This document shows positions 1 to 11,757 of a DNA stretch of 44,391 nt, piece after piece; the first letter of the stretch is position 1, and every line of letters starts with the position of its first letter. The position numbers and the translations under genes were made by a program. The notes under the pieces are model-generated. The model did no database searches, was not told the origin of the DNA, and saw only the letters and a program-made list of their open reading frames with translations. The DNA is from Ichthyophonus hoferi (Eukaryota > Opisthokonta > Ichthyosporea > Ichthyophonida > Ichthyophonidae): the NCBI GenBank assembly GCA_002751075.1, contig NAOQ01000148.1, positions 87,845 through 132,235 on the forward strand, written 5' to 3'.

Positions 1-157
1 GGCATTAGCATCCAATTATATACAATATTCAGCAACTAATAATTAAATATATTGTAAACCCCTTAATCACCACTGAAACAAACATCACAACCTAATATAT
101 ATTTTTTAAAAATTTATACTTAAACAACCATGACAAACAACCAATCATATTACGTAC

Positions 158-3100
158 CTGATCTCCTCTTCCTCCGTTTTTCTTTTAAGAGTTTCCTTTC
201 TGTACAGTAACATGATTAATATAAAATATATATTAAAACTTGCATTCCAATAGTACCTTACCATTAAATTATAAACAATTTAAAACTTAGTAGGTAGACT
301 AATAAATATAGAGCATATAACTGTATAGTATATACTATAATAATAATGAAACTATAACATCACTCCACACCCCATTGAACCTATCAAACCAATCAAAACA
401 AGTCAATAAAAATAAATAAAAATACTTCATACACACTGCATAGCCTCCAAGTTAAAACTTAAAACAGCAATCAAACCTCGCACATATTATAACCAGCCAG
501 TAGAATATTGCCAATAAAAGCAAAACTTACTCTGCGCCAATGCGATCACTGGTTTAAGCCGCCTTGATTTTATCTTCCTCTATACCAGTAACTGTATAGT
601 ATACTATAATAATAACAAAACTATACCACCACCCTATACCCCATTAAACCTATCAAAACCAATCAGAACAATTCCATAAAAAAATTTAAAAAATTTAAAA
701 ACCCCTCACATACACACCACATAATTCCAAAATTAAAATTTAAAACAGCAATCAAATCTCACAAATATTATAACCAGCCACTAGAATACTGCCAATAAAA
801 GCACAACTTACTCGGACGCCAATGCCATTACTTGTAAAGCCGATCGGATTTTATCTTCCTCTATACCAGCAGCCCGCAAATCATCAGGGAGTTGCCATAC
901 AGATTGCTTGCTGCCTGTAGAGACCAATAGGTAGTAAGATTGGTGGTGTGGTATCATTGTTTAATATCCTAATCTATTAATATATGGTGCGCAATCGCTA
1001 GAGTAATTAATTGATACAGATTAATCAACATATTTGAATATTAATCGGCGATTAACTAGCTAGATTAGTAGTGAGATAACATTATTTAACGTCTTACTCT
1101 ATTAATATATGGTTTGCCATCTCTATAGTAATTAATTGATCACAGATTAATCGACATATCTGGATATAAATCGCCGGTTAACCAAATCGATTGCCTGATG
1201 GTGTGGAAAGAATTGTTTACAATCACATTATATTATTAATAACCATCATTTAAGGTAGTATATTTTGTATCTATACGTGTCAAAAAATAATTTTAATAAT
1301 ATATTATTATCTTCCAATTAAGATGAATACCTATATATATATAACTACACATTTATACATATACATACAAACCCAAACCTATACATATACATCAAAAATT
1401 ATTCATTTCAGTCACAATAACTTGAACCACATACATATATACACATACATGTACATGCATACATACACGTACCAGAATGGAAGTAGAATAGGTTGCTATT
1501 GTGGGTCATGACAGCGTACCAATTAGAGCTCCCTACTTGCATGCGAGCTACAGGTTTATTGGGGTTGACCACCACTTCGTTGTCTGATAGGTCAATTTTT
1601 TTGAGTATATAGATACGAAACAACCATTACTTAATTAATATGTGCTGATATGCAACCAATTGGAGAGGGGTAGAATATGATTGGACTTTAGCATTATTTA
1701 AGTATCAAATTAGCTATAAGGCATATATTTTATTCTATATATCTCTATACAAGAACCAATAAAACGTAATGTTTGCATACACGAGACAATGTAGTGAGCA
1801 TTGGATTGGATTGAGTTGTAGTATATTATACTATATAATATAACTATTACTTACAAAATATAATAATATTATCTAGCCATAGTTTCAATTGGCTAATAAT
1901 CTTATTATTACAATAGCTTTCCATCCCGAATGTTTTTTAATTGTCCTTTTAACTACTTTGAATTTAACAAATTGCATGATTATAACCCAATAAAAAAACC
2001 AACATATATTTTATTACACAATTATTGTATAAATCACATGCATATAGATGTAGTCTGGATATTTAAGTTGTGTATGCAACCAATCACAGTATGAACTACT
2101 CCTAATATGGATACAGCATATACTACCACATAGGTCAATTCAGACATAACAACAATGCCTGCTCGCCAATCAACCCGTACCATAATGACCAATCACAGCC
2201 CATATACCTTCCTTATCACCATCCTCTTGCTCCACATTGGTGGCAATAGGAGGTTTGCTATCAGAGGATTTACCCTCCTCCTTTTCGTCGTATTCTATTG
2301 GTTTATCCCAGGACGACTTTCCAGTCTGTTGGTTGAAATAGTATACTCGCCCATCATTCATAGTATGTTTCGTCCAATTACCTGACTGTATATTATATAG
2401 TAAGTGGGCATTGTTAGTAGCAAGTATACACGTGCACAAATATTTTACAATAATAAAAAAATATAAAAAAATCCACATTTTAAAAAATATTATGCCACAG
2501 TTTTACGTCAATCTGTGCGTTTCTATTTGTCAATAGGTATTCGTTGGAAATTTTAAATTACATATTTACCCCTCCTATCATATTTTGCTAACTAAAAAAA
2601 AGGTGTATTTTATCTTTTAAATGCACATGAGCCAGTAATATGTTATCCTTAAAAACATAGATAGAATAATAGAACAATGCAATAATGAGAAGCTTTTATC
2701 AATTAGTAAATATTTAAACATATCAACAGCCTTACATATAAATGGATGGTGTGTGTGTTATAATTAAGTACACGATACGGTTTTAAAATTTACCAACCAA
2801 TAAGATAAATTAGATAAAGCAGAAGTGACCTGGAGGGAGTCCATTAACTTAAAGGCCAATCAACATACACCATGCTTGACCACTCACCTTTTGATTGGCC
2901 CCTCCGGGCTCACCATCCATTTCTATTGGTCTATCCCAAGTAGTCACACCTGTCATCATATAGTAATATTAGATCAAGAACCGTGTTGTATTTCATTGTT
3001 AGATCTGTGTATTGCATAAGGTATATACATCCATCCATATATCTATATATATATATATATACATACACACCTACATACCTACATACATACATACATATAT

Positions 3101-6100
3101 ATATATACATACATATCTACATATCTACATAAACACACATTCACACATAGTACCTGTTCTAGTATTATGATAATATTTCTTGCCATCAGGAGCAGTATAT
3201 TCCTTCCAATCAATAGCCGATGGTAACATGTCAGGCAGCAAAGGCATTGGTGGAAAGCCCATTCCTGGCGGCACACCCATAGATGGAGGCAGTCCCATTG
3301 GAGGCATGCTGTAAGTGGATAGAAATCACGTTAAAGGTCATTAACTCGTTAACTATCATGCATTAGAGGTACTGTGCTACAGTGTAGTGATCAAAAAAGA
3401 GTAATGTGCAATTTCATTACGTAATAATTTATATCCGACCAATAATCAAGATCACCTAAACTTTAAAATTATCCGCGCAGCCAACACAATGGATTCATTA
3501 GGCCTTTAATGGTTTAACAGACCAGCTTAACTAATGACTATATAGAACATAGACAAAATAACTAGTCATAAGTAGTTAATTTATAATCAGGTTGTCAATT
3601 AGGCTATATATAGAAAACGTTTAAAGACCATTAACTAACATCGTTATGCATAAAACCTGATGTAAATTACAAAAAAAAAAGTTTTTTCAGTAGTCATTAG
3701 CATTTCTTTCATATGATATTACTACTATTACTGCATTAAGTATGAATGAATATGTATGACATTAGTAATATGTACCAATGGCATTGACATAATAAATAAA
3801 GCTAGTGTCCAAATATGCTATAGTAAACGTCAATTAGTTATTTAACAAGTACAGTGGGTTGATTGATACAAAATTCATAATATATAGATATATATATATT
3901 TAAACTTATAAATGGCTTTTAATACATGTGCATTCACACTACATTGAGCTAATACATAATTTCGAAAGAAATATTTATGTAAGTGACTATTGGCGTAGAA
4001 TTAATATAAAATGGGTAGGTTGGTAGGCTATATGTAGAGCATGTGAGAGCAAGATTCCGAATAACATGTGAGCGTAGAGATGAATAAAGAGAATTGATTA
4101 GTCTAGAAGAATTAGAAAGCTCACCCAGGGAGGCTCATCATTGGTGGCATGCCTGGAGGAAACATTCCCATTGGAGGAGGCATCATATTAAAGCCCATTG
4201 GTGGAATCATACCTGGATGTGGTGGCAACATGTTCTGAGAGGTTGGTTAAGATCAGTATGAATCATTCTACTGGTTTAAAATTAAATATTCAAATATAAT
4301 TGGTCATATACAGGTGTAAAATATATATTATGTACCCTCTATATCATATAGCTAATAATTATACTAAAACACTGCCTAAGATTATAGTATGCTTGATAAA
4401 ATAAATTACTTAAAATAGCAACATTATTCATACCACAGGGGGTATTGGCATGCGATTGTATGATATAGTACATTACCTTTACAATGAATATATTAGAGTG
4501 ATAATATGAGAGGAATGTATCATGAGTTGTTCTGATACGATTTTCAACACAACTAAATTCTCTAATACAAAACATATTTGTATTATTACAGGAGCATCCT
4601 ACCTTTTAATGTTCAAAATGAGAATTTTAATCCACAAAATCGGAATGTCAATCTTCAATATGAGAATCATCAAAATATTTAATAAAAAAAAATAATAAAA
4701 AAGAAAGATATTTTTTTAGCTTTAAAAAGATAAAATTAAGCTCACAATTAATATAAATTAGAATTAATTACAACACTAAACTCATGTCACGCCGTACAAA
4801 AGCCCAACCAGATATTCACATATTGAAGTTTAAAATTCCTATTTTGAAGATTAAAAGGTATAGAACCAGAAGACTTATAAACGACATAATTATAGTTATT
4901 TACCATTGAAATGACAATAATATTATAATTGTTTTTTACAATAAATACTGCGATTAATCGATTACAATTGATAGACACTTAGGTCAGCATAGCATTCTTT
5001 TTTTAATATTCCAATTACTTAGACAAAATCCTTTGCAAACATAGAAGTTAGTTATATTATAATACTAACCGGTGGTAGTGGTGGCATTCCCTTGGGTTGG
5101 AAAGGTCCAGGAGGAGGTGGTCCCATCATGGGAAGCAGAGGTGTGCGTGGTCCTACAGTAAATATAAAACAGGTTAATTATTGGCTACATGTCAGGTAGA
5201 TATTATACTACACTAACCTATAAAACACTATAATGCTATAATGCATCATGATACATTATATACTATACTATACATACTACATTACACTATATTACACTAA
5301 CCTATAATATACTGTAATACATCATATTATATTATATACTATACTACATTACATAGACACCCAATCCATAGAAAAAGCAAATGATTATATCTTAAATGGA
5401 AGATTACGGTGTTAAATGTGCACATTTAAATCAGGATTTTAGTTATGTGTTTCATTTTTATATTATGTATTATGTATTATTTGTTTCTCTCTAAATGTAT
5501 CATCATTTACATACATATAGATATATATTTGTAAGCTAATAGGTATATATGTAACGGTAAACTAGAGTTGTGGTAAACTTCATCCAATACGAGGGTGGGT
5601 GAGAGGGAGACTATGACGTCATGTTACAAGGAAAAAAGAGTGACAACAGGATTACGTAGGAAATGGATAGCAATATATAATCGTAGTAGGAGGACAATGA
5701 GAATACAGGGGTAGAGGCTTCAAAAGCTATAAAATGAGTAAAGGCAACACATTATAAATGCCATATAAGGGCATACCATTCATAGGTAGTGACTCCGGAT
5801 TGGATGGACGAGAGGCTTCGGGATCATTTATTGGTGGCGATTTGGGGCTATAGGAATTGCAAAAAAGGAGATAGGGTATCAGACTATGGTATTACAGTAT
5901 ATAAATATATTTATATTTATATATAATAAACAATAACGTAACTGCGACAGACGAATTAAACTAAAGAGGATATTACAATGAATATATCTATAAATATCAT
6001 ACACAATAACTCATTATCATACAATGCACTAAAACGTAAAATGGAAAATATAATAATAAATGTTATGTGGTAGTTAACATAAATTCCACCAATTGTATAG

Positions 6101-6899
6101 AAGGAATAAACTGTATAATATCATCCAAAAAGCTATCATTGATAAAAACAACAGTATAGAGATATAAAATATAACACTCCAATAAGATATCGTAATAAAT
6201 ATAGGACATAAAATAAAAAGTATTTGGGGACTTTAGTAAAATGTGATTGGCTTTAATCGGGTGTTTGAATGTAATTGGAAGGTAACAATAATAAAAATAA
6301 CCAGCCAGTTACAGCCACAATTTTATTTTGGCCAAAACAAATAATTGGTGCAGAACAGGTTTGAAACAGAGACTTCAATATAAATTAAACTAAGAATCCT
6401 ATAATTCATGGTTGTTATCTTGACCTTTGGCCAATACAGCCTAGCTTACTAAGCCGCATAGAGAAGAATAAACCATTAAAACCCCTTCTGTTCTGAGCAC
6501 AATTTCAGTATTTATTGGTATTATTGAAATTATCATTCTTTTTATGTAGTTTCTATCTTTTAACTTTAAAATCAATACAGTAATATTTAAGGTATTTTCG
6601 TATATTGGAAGTTGACCTCCTATTTCAACATATAATCTTACAAACAACAAACAACATTAAGGTATAACGTTTTTCCACCATCATGTGCACATAATATGCA
6701 TAAATATGTAACATGCATACACACGTACACAAATATATATCCAATATACACTATTCCTCATTCTGTATTACTAATAAACCAAACTGGCATATACACACTT
6801 ATGCCTTATACATTAAAATTCCCATGTCTATACATACCCATCTCCCATGGGCACTGGGGCCGTCCCAATCAAAGGAGGACGGTCTGTTTCCTCATTCAT
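158..6899 (-). CDS. TCERG1: TCERG1/CA150-like WW-domain transcription elongation and splicing regulator (5' part, ten exons)
   Basis: Exons in transcript order: 6838-6899, 5777-5847, 5070-5152, 4125-4234, 3154-3308, 2888-2949, 2208-2385, 1473-1583, 812-914, 158-199. All junctions are GT-AG and keep phase, giving about 325 residues; the gene continues past base 1. The ATG at 6899 opens MNEETDRPPLIG. Residues 45-140 are rich in Pro, Met and Gly, as in TCERG1. WW1 spans about 143-168 (DWKEYTAPDGKKYY, then TTWDRP), WW2 185-210 (NWTKHTMNDGRVYYFN, then SSWDKP), and the divergent WW3 262-289 (FYFHSGSKQSVWQLPDDL). An acidic/basic linker follows (KETLKRKTEEEE), as before the FF domains in the family. 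Three WW domains with a degenerate third fit TCERG1; PRPF40 has two adjacent WW domains and fits less well. Family knowledge: a nuclear protein linking RNA polymerase II elongation with splicing. Exon 812-914 has a decayed partial duplicate downstream. Confidence 0.88.
319..873 (-). repeat. Tandem duplication of part of a TCERG1 exon plus flanking intron
   Basis: Two adjacent copies, 319-587 and 588-873, share their order of blocks throughout, from the CTGTATAGTAT start to the TATCTTCCTCTATACCAG end. The right copy includes the 3' two-thirds of the functional WW3 exon (812-914) and its GTAAGT donor. The left copy keeps the donor and the exon-like sequence (about 543-585) but has an in-frame stop soon after the shared EEDKI residues. 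It also has a possible TACAG acceptor created at the junction. I infer a pseudo-exon, or a poison exon if it is ever spliced in. Confidence 0.85.
946..1190. repeat. Imperfect tandem duplication (unit about 120 bp) in a TCERG1 intron
   Basis: Two neighbouring units, about 946-1068 and 1070-1190, share CTATTAATATATGGT, then AGTAATTAATTGAT, ACAGATTAATC and a block ending near TCGATT or TAGATT. The right unit lies closer to the upstream exon. No coding content is seen. Confidence 0.7.
1325..1475. repeat. Low-complexity TA/CA/ATAC-rich tract in intron
   Basis: Runs of ATATAC, ACATAC and TACACATACA fill the intron just downstream (in gene sense) of the WW3 exon. A short ORF across it is an artefact of this composition. 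Confidence 0.7.
3030..3135. repeat. Microsatellite (TA)n / (ACAT)n in TCERG1 intron
   Basis: Alternating TATATA and ACATACATAC units run up to near the donor of exon 3154-3308. Such tracts are likely to vary in length. Confidence 0.8.
5213..5356. repeat. Imperfect tandem repeat (unit about 84 bp) in TCERG1 intron
   Basis: Two units both begin CTAACCTATA (about 5214 and 5298). Both continue through a TAATGCATCAT or TAATACATCAT block to TATATACTATACTAC and CATTACA. Confidence 0.65.
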
Positions 6900-9749
6900 G
6901 ATAGCTGTTAATGTTCAATATATGAACATGGTGTAAGTATATAAGAGTATAGGGGTATATATTGAAACCGCTATATTAATATGAAGAGCTATTATCATTA
7001 GTTGATAGAAGGTCAATAAATACATAACACACACTACTACTATAAGGCCTACAGAAAGTGAAAAATGAAATGTGGTAGGGTAAAAAATATAAACACTTAG
7101 CAAAGGAAAAAGGCAAAAAAATAAGTAAATTTTTCGGTGTAAATTTACAGGCTTATTTTGGGTATATATATAACTATAGAAGTATGAATGACTGTATGGT
7201 ATGATTAACTTAAGACTATTAGATTCAGTAAAAGAAAGATAGAGATAAATGGCTTTTCTGTGTACCCAAAAGGAAGATAGAAAAATTAGTTGCTAATAAA
7301 TACCGTACCTTATATATGAGTACAACCTCAGTGGTAAACAAGAACTACAGGTTAGAGATAGATATAAATATAGATATAATAATATATACATACATACTAT
7401 TATTATATAGATAAGGTTTATTGTTTGCAATCTACTGGCACGCCCATATTCCCAAAGTCATTAAAATATTATAATTATCCAATAAAAATGAAGTACTGAT
7501 TAGGTTTTACGCAAATATAAGTACTATATTAATTAGAAATTGATTGTGCGGCACGGAACTAAAGATTAATGAAAGCATAGTACAGAAATATATTAAATAT
7601 ATATTATTTGATATAATATAATATAGCTTACATATCTAGTTTGATTTATATAGATGATAGATAGTATTTTTAATCTACGTATATATTGTATATTCAATAT
7701 CATACTTACAAACATAAGTGATCCCTATCATATAGATACTATATTTTATGTACTAGTTCACTTATTTATAAAATTATATTTATAAATTGTCTATGTAGTA
7801 TAAATATGAGAACATTACACATCACATATCATGTACTTGGTACTTGATACCTAATTTTTAATCTAATATAACTTATAAATACTTAAATATGTATGGAACA
7901 TTTATTAGATAATTGATTTGGATACGTATAATATGCCATACATCATATTTATGATTATAAATAATATAATTATTAAGCACAATATAACATAAAATTTAAG
8001 TGTTAAATTAGCCGTATTATGTAAGAATTATAAAATATCCCATTATAATTATTTAGATATGTCGGTTATACAATATTTATTTAATGTTCTATCTTAATAG
8101 TAGAATAAACTGTAAATCTAGTGGTCACCTGATTTATTTACAGTGTGATATTTCTCCAATCTACTGGAGTTTTAAATTGTAAAATCTAACGACACGTTCC
8201 ATGACAAAAAGCAATTGTACTGTATGTTCCACTATTGCGAATAAAAGGTAGAGACAGGACCGTTCTTATGAACTATATTCGTTTAGAAGGATGAAAAATA
8301 GTAAATTAAAGGGCATCTAACATTTCCCTTTGCATGCACAAAGTTTAGGCATGCCAAGACATAATTTTATAATCATATCCAATTAGGGCTAAATAGATAG
8401 AGATTATAATGATTGACTAGCACCTTTTATATCTTTAGGTCATCACAATACCAAGTTGGCATATAGTGTTAAATTAGTGCCATAGAATGTTGATTTTACA
8501 TACAAAAATATATTTCAGAGCAATGCTAATAATTTATCATGAATTTTATTTTTTATTACTATACAAAGTACATGGTCCAAAGCACTACAATCACCACTTA
8601 TGTCAACCCTGTACATGTAAACTCTCACCTGCTGCACAAGGCATTTATATTGGTTCACATTTAAATGGTTAATTTTAAGATATCTAATCAAATAATATCT
8701 AATCGTTTATTAATAAAATGCTTGGAAACTTTTTTTTTTTCTATCTTCAACAATAAACAATGACGGTTTTAGGAGGGTATAGACGTTTCCTTTTAACATT
8801 TTAATACCATTATAATTAAATTAGACTGACTAGTTTGTAAATATATTTTTGCCGTCATTGATAAGTCTAAATAAATGCTTGGTAGAATGAAACACTAAAG
8901 ATTATACAATTAAAACTGCCACGTAAAATGTTATCAAGTAACACTTGCTATGGTTCGGTGTAATTATCATAATATATGTACGCTTTCGGCTTGAGGATTG
9001 TTAGGAAGGCGAAACTCAAGGGAAAGGGAAGCAAGCATACCATAGTAACAAGTCATAATAAGCCAAAGTAAGTGGTAAGGACAATTAGATAAATTGTTCT
9101 AATAATGACTGCTACATAATGTGTACGTTTTTGAAGGCTTAAAGAATAGAGTTGATATAGATGTCGCTAGAACGTTTGTTCAAAAAAGTAAAATCACTTG
9201 ATAATTAGTTACTTCTCTCAGTCAGTATTCCAGCTTATACCAGCTTAAACATGCTCCTAAAAACAGTGTTACGCCATTCTTTCTTTATCATAATAAATCA
9301 CCCTTAATCTATCATAAGTATCAACCTTTTACATATGATTAGAAAATATTAAAAAGTATTAGTAGAATCAACAACTCATGAGAAAGTTCATTCATTCATT
9401 TTTAACAGAGTCCAGTCTTGGCCACTGGTCCATATTAGAAGTAAATAGCTATACTATACACTAGTATAAAAAACATTTAAAATACATTTAGTCCACAAAT
9501 TACGCTCACTGCAACATGTTTTTTGTTGTTCATAGTGGCGTGTAAAGGCTAAACTGCTTTAAACTAGTCAAGAGGTTCCGTTCCAATAAACTTCCAATAT
9601 AAATAAACTAAATAGCGTAACTGCTCGTACGCCAATAAAGCATTTATAATAAATACTTGACCAACTTGCAACTCAAGAATCCAGCGATTTCTTTACCTCT
9701 AATCCATATTAGTACAAAATATGAACATTAGTTTATATTCATTCTATGT
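6900..9749. other. A+T-rich intergenic stretch between TCERG1-like gene and riboflavin kinase
   Basis: No exon with coherent phase or recognisable motif was found on either strand. The part next to 6900 should hold the 5' UTR and promoter of the TCERG1-like gene, and the part below 9750 the 3' UTR of riboflavin kinase. No AATAAA was spotted for the latter. A slightly G+C-richer patch at 8960-9020 was examined and not called. Confidence 0.5.
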
Positions 9750-10211
9750 TCAATCTCTTAGAAAAATATCGTCTTTTCCAGCAGCAAAGAATGGAAGTAA
9801 TAAGGACTCTTTACACACACGTATGTCGTCCTGTATGGCATCGATCAATTCTTGCAAAGAGCCGAAGTTCCTTTCCTTACGAATAAACCCATTACACACA
9901 ACCCTTAGCTCTTGCTCATAAAAATCATCGTCAAATTTATGAAGAATGTGTGTTTCGGCAGTTTTCTTCTCGTTGTTATAGAAGGGGTTCCAACCTATAG
10001 ACATGACCATGGGGAAAGTTTCCTTATAACCACTCAGTTGGGCCCAGCCGAAATATACACCAGCACAAAGGCACTCAGGGATATCTTCAATCACATCTAC
10101 GGGAAAATTTGCAGTAGGAATTCCTAATTCCTTGCTACCACGACCAAAACCACGTACAACTTCACCCTTTAACCTAAGGGGAAGGCCTTCGTGAGCGTAT
10201 TTTTCTGACAT
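9750..10211 (-). CDS. RFK: Riboflavin kinase (ATP:riboflavin 5'-phosphotransferase), single exon
   Basis: A 153-residue protein, close to the length of animal RFK (about 155). It makes FMN from riboflavin and ATP, the first committed step to flavin cofactors, in the cytosol. The family signature RGFGRGSKELGIPTANFP is at residues 20-37; it includes the nucleotide/flavin-binding loop and the PTAN motif that helps bind magnesium. GWNPFYNN at 73-80 is followed by KKTAETHI, where Glu86 aligns with the catalytic Glu of human RFK. The C-terminal part matches the family pattern of a FIRKERNFGSLQELIDAIQDDI helix region. The ATG at 10211 follows an in-frame upstream stop (TAG four codons before), so the start is firm. 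The absence of introns is unusual beside its many-exon neighbours, but the frame is intact and the protein complete. Confidence 0.95.
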   Translation of the reverse strand: MSEKYAHEGLPLRLKGEVVRGFGRGSKELGIPTANFPVDVIEDIPECLCAGVYFGWAQLSGYKETFPMVMSIGWNPFYNNEKKTAETHILHKFDDDFYEQELRVVCNGFIRKERNFGSLQELIDAIQDDIRVCKESLLLPFFAAGKDDIFLRD

Positions 10212-10452
10212 ATCGATGCAATACTAAGACGACATTAAAGTGGGATGGATGCTGCCTGATATTTAGAATAAAACAATCATATTGGTCTTTAGGGCTAGAA
10301 CGCGAGTGTGCCATTGCAAATTAATATTTAGTCATATTCTGGATTATAATCTCAAAGTTATTACTGGTTTATAAGAATATATATTTGCACTAAATAAGAA
10401 TAAAAATTAATTGACATATTTTACATAATAAATATATAATTTTTGTATTATT

Positions 10453-10458
10453 TTTATT
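10453..10458 (-). terminator. Candidate poly(A) signal AATAAA for the gene ending at 10535
   Basis: On the minus strand AATAAA lies about 77 bases after the TAA at 10537-10535. The call rests on position and sequence only. Confidence 0.35.
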
Positions 10459-10534
10459 AAACAAATTTTACTTTAATATTATGTTTGGCCTATATGTATA
10501 TGTATAGATTGTTCAGAAAGAGTGAAATACCGAA

Positions 10535-11229
10535 TTAAAGGATCCAGTCCTCCTTGTCCATGATGTCATGACCGTCACATGTAAGATCTGACAGATTACT
10601 ATAGATACTAAAATAAAATAGTGAAAATGTAATGTAGTATATTATAATTTTATATTTAATGCCCAAATATATGCTGAATAACTTGCAAGTTCAAACGTTT
10701 TTAATCAATAAATAATTGAAGGGTATGTAGTGTTAAGCATATATTCATGGCAAGTACATTCTTTATTATTTTAATATCCGAGTGGTAAGATAATGTATAG
10801 CTTGATGGATTCTATACGTTTATCTGGAAAAAGATAAACGTATCAAGATACCCCATGTCTAGGAATTCTACTGACTTGTTCGCAGCCTTCCGGGGGCGCC
10901 ACCTGAGTGCTGTAGTTATTATTTCTACGGGAATTGATTAAACAGTTTCCAGTATTCTCGACAGGAAAAAGATCGGAATTCTAACGATTATAATCAAGCA
11001 GAATAATTATAATATACTAGCCAGTATCTTCTAATCATATAATCGACTATAAATGTGTGATATTGTTTAAACAAATACTTAATACCAAACCCACCCATGA
11101 ACTTGTGTTTCTCTTATACGCTAATACCCCTGGTTGCTGAGGCCTTTATTGGTTGTTGTTGTTCTCTTTTTTCCTCTAGACTTTTCTTATCGCGGGTGTT
11201 AACCAGCCGGCTTGGTTCAGTAAATATAA
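10535..11229 (-). CDS. Unrecognised small gene with a 27-nt microexon (three exons seen, 5' end not found)
   Basis: Exons in transcript order: 11128-11229, 10876-10902, 10535-10587. Each internal junction is GT-AG and in phase 1, so the frame runs unbroken to a TAA. The visible product is about 60 residues. It starts with a charged, Gln-rich stretch (DKKSLEEKREQQQPIK), then ATRGGAPGRLRTNL, then the acidic tail CDGHDIMDKEDWIL. No ATG lies in the first visible exon, so an upstream exon is needed; I could not place it. The microexon acceptor is the second of two nearby AGs; using the first breaks the frame. I do not recognise the family. The extreme G+C of the microexon against its surroundings and the phase agreement argue for a real gene. 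It would share the divergent promoter region at 11230-11757 with the MINPP1-like gene. Confidence 0.5.
10814..10843. repeat. Perfect 12-bp inverted repeat with 6-nt loop
   Basis: The arms ATACGTTTATCT (10814-10825) and AGATAAACGTAT (10832-10843) are exact reverse complements around GGAAAA. It sits in the last intron of the candidate gene at 10535-11229. Its function is unknown. Confidence 0.85.
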
Positions 11230-11757
11230 CTGAGACCGACCAATGTAAAGATCCTTATTGGTTAGTGATTTAATTTTGAAACATCCGAGGCTCACTAGGG
11301 CTGGGAATTATCTGATCTTATATCGATAACTTTTCGTGTTCTTATTTTGATTGTTAGTTAGTCAATTCACTCATGTAAGCCTACATATTTAATTATAACT
11401 GCTAGTATTATTAAATAATTATTTCTATTTAAAAAAATATCAAATTGGTTATTTTCTCCTGTTTTAACAAGATGGCTATCATTATATGCGGAGTTAACAG
11501 TCCTGCAACATATCTTGCACGTCTAGCTAAAACATCGACCGAGAATCGTTTTTAATTTTTCGATAATCCAATTATATCTCTTGATAAAAGGGTCCAATTG
11601 ATTGGTCATTTTGTAATGGTTAATTAGATTAGTCAATCATTTGTAATAAGTAGATCCCCCTTATCATCGTATATGTATATATAATAGCATTAGATATTTT
11701 GAAAACTGAGATACGAAATATTATTTTTTTGTATAGTACTGTGAGGAATATTCTAAC
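11230..11757. promoter_or_regulatory. Likely shared divergent promoter region
   Basis: About 530 bases lie between the minus-strand candidate gene and the plus-strand MINPP1-like start. ATTGG/CCAAT boxes occur at about 11250, 11275, 11444 and 11600. A 27-codon ORF from ATG at 11472 (MAIIICGVNSPATYLARLAK...) in decent context could be an upstream ORF or part of an unplaced first exon. No TATA element was assigned, because the background is too A+T-rich. Confidence 0.4.

Noticed and set aside
2155-2385. Plus-strand frame of 76 codons
   Set aside because: It is the antisense shadow of the WW2 exon of the TCERG1-like gene.
158-6899. PRPF40 as the identity of the WW-domain gene
   Set aside because: Three WW domains with a degenerate third, a long Pro/Met-rich N-terminus and a charged linker fit TCERG1 better; PRPF40 has two closely spaced WW domains.
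8950-9020. G+C-richer patch with a short minus-strand frame (MLASLSLEFRLPNNPQAES) before a GTACAT
   Set aside because: Too short, with no partner exon in phase.
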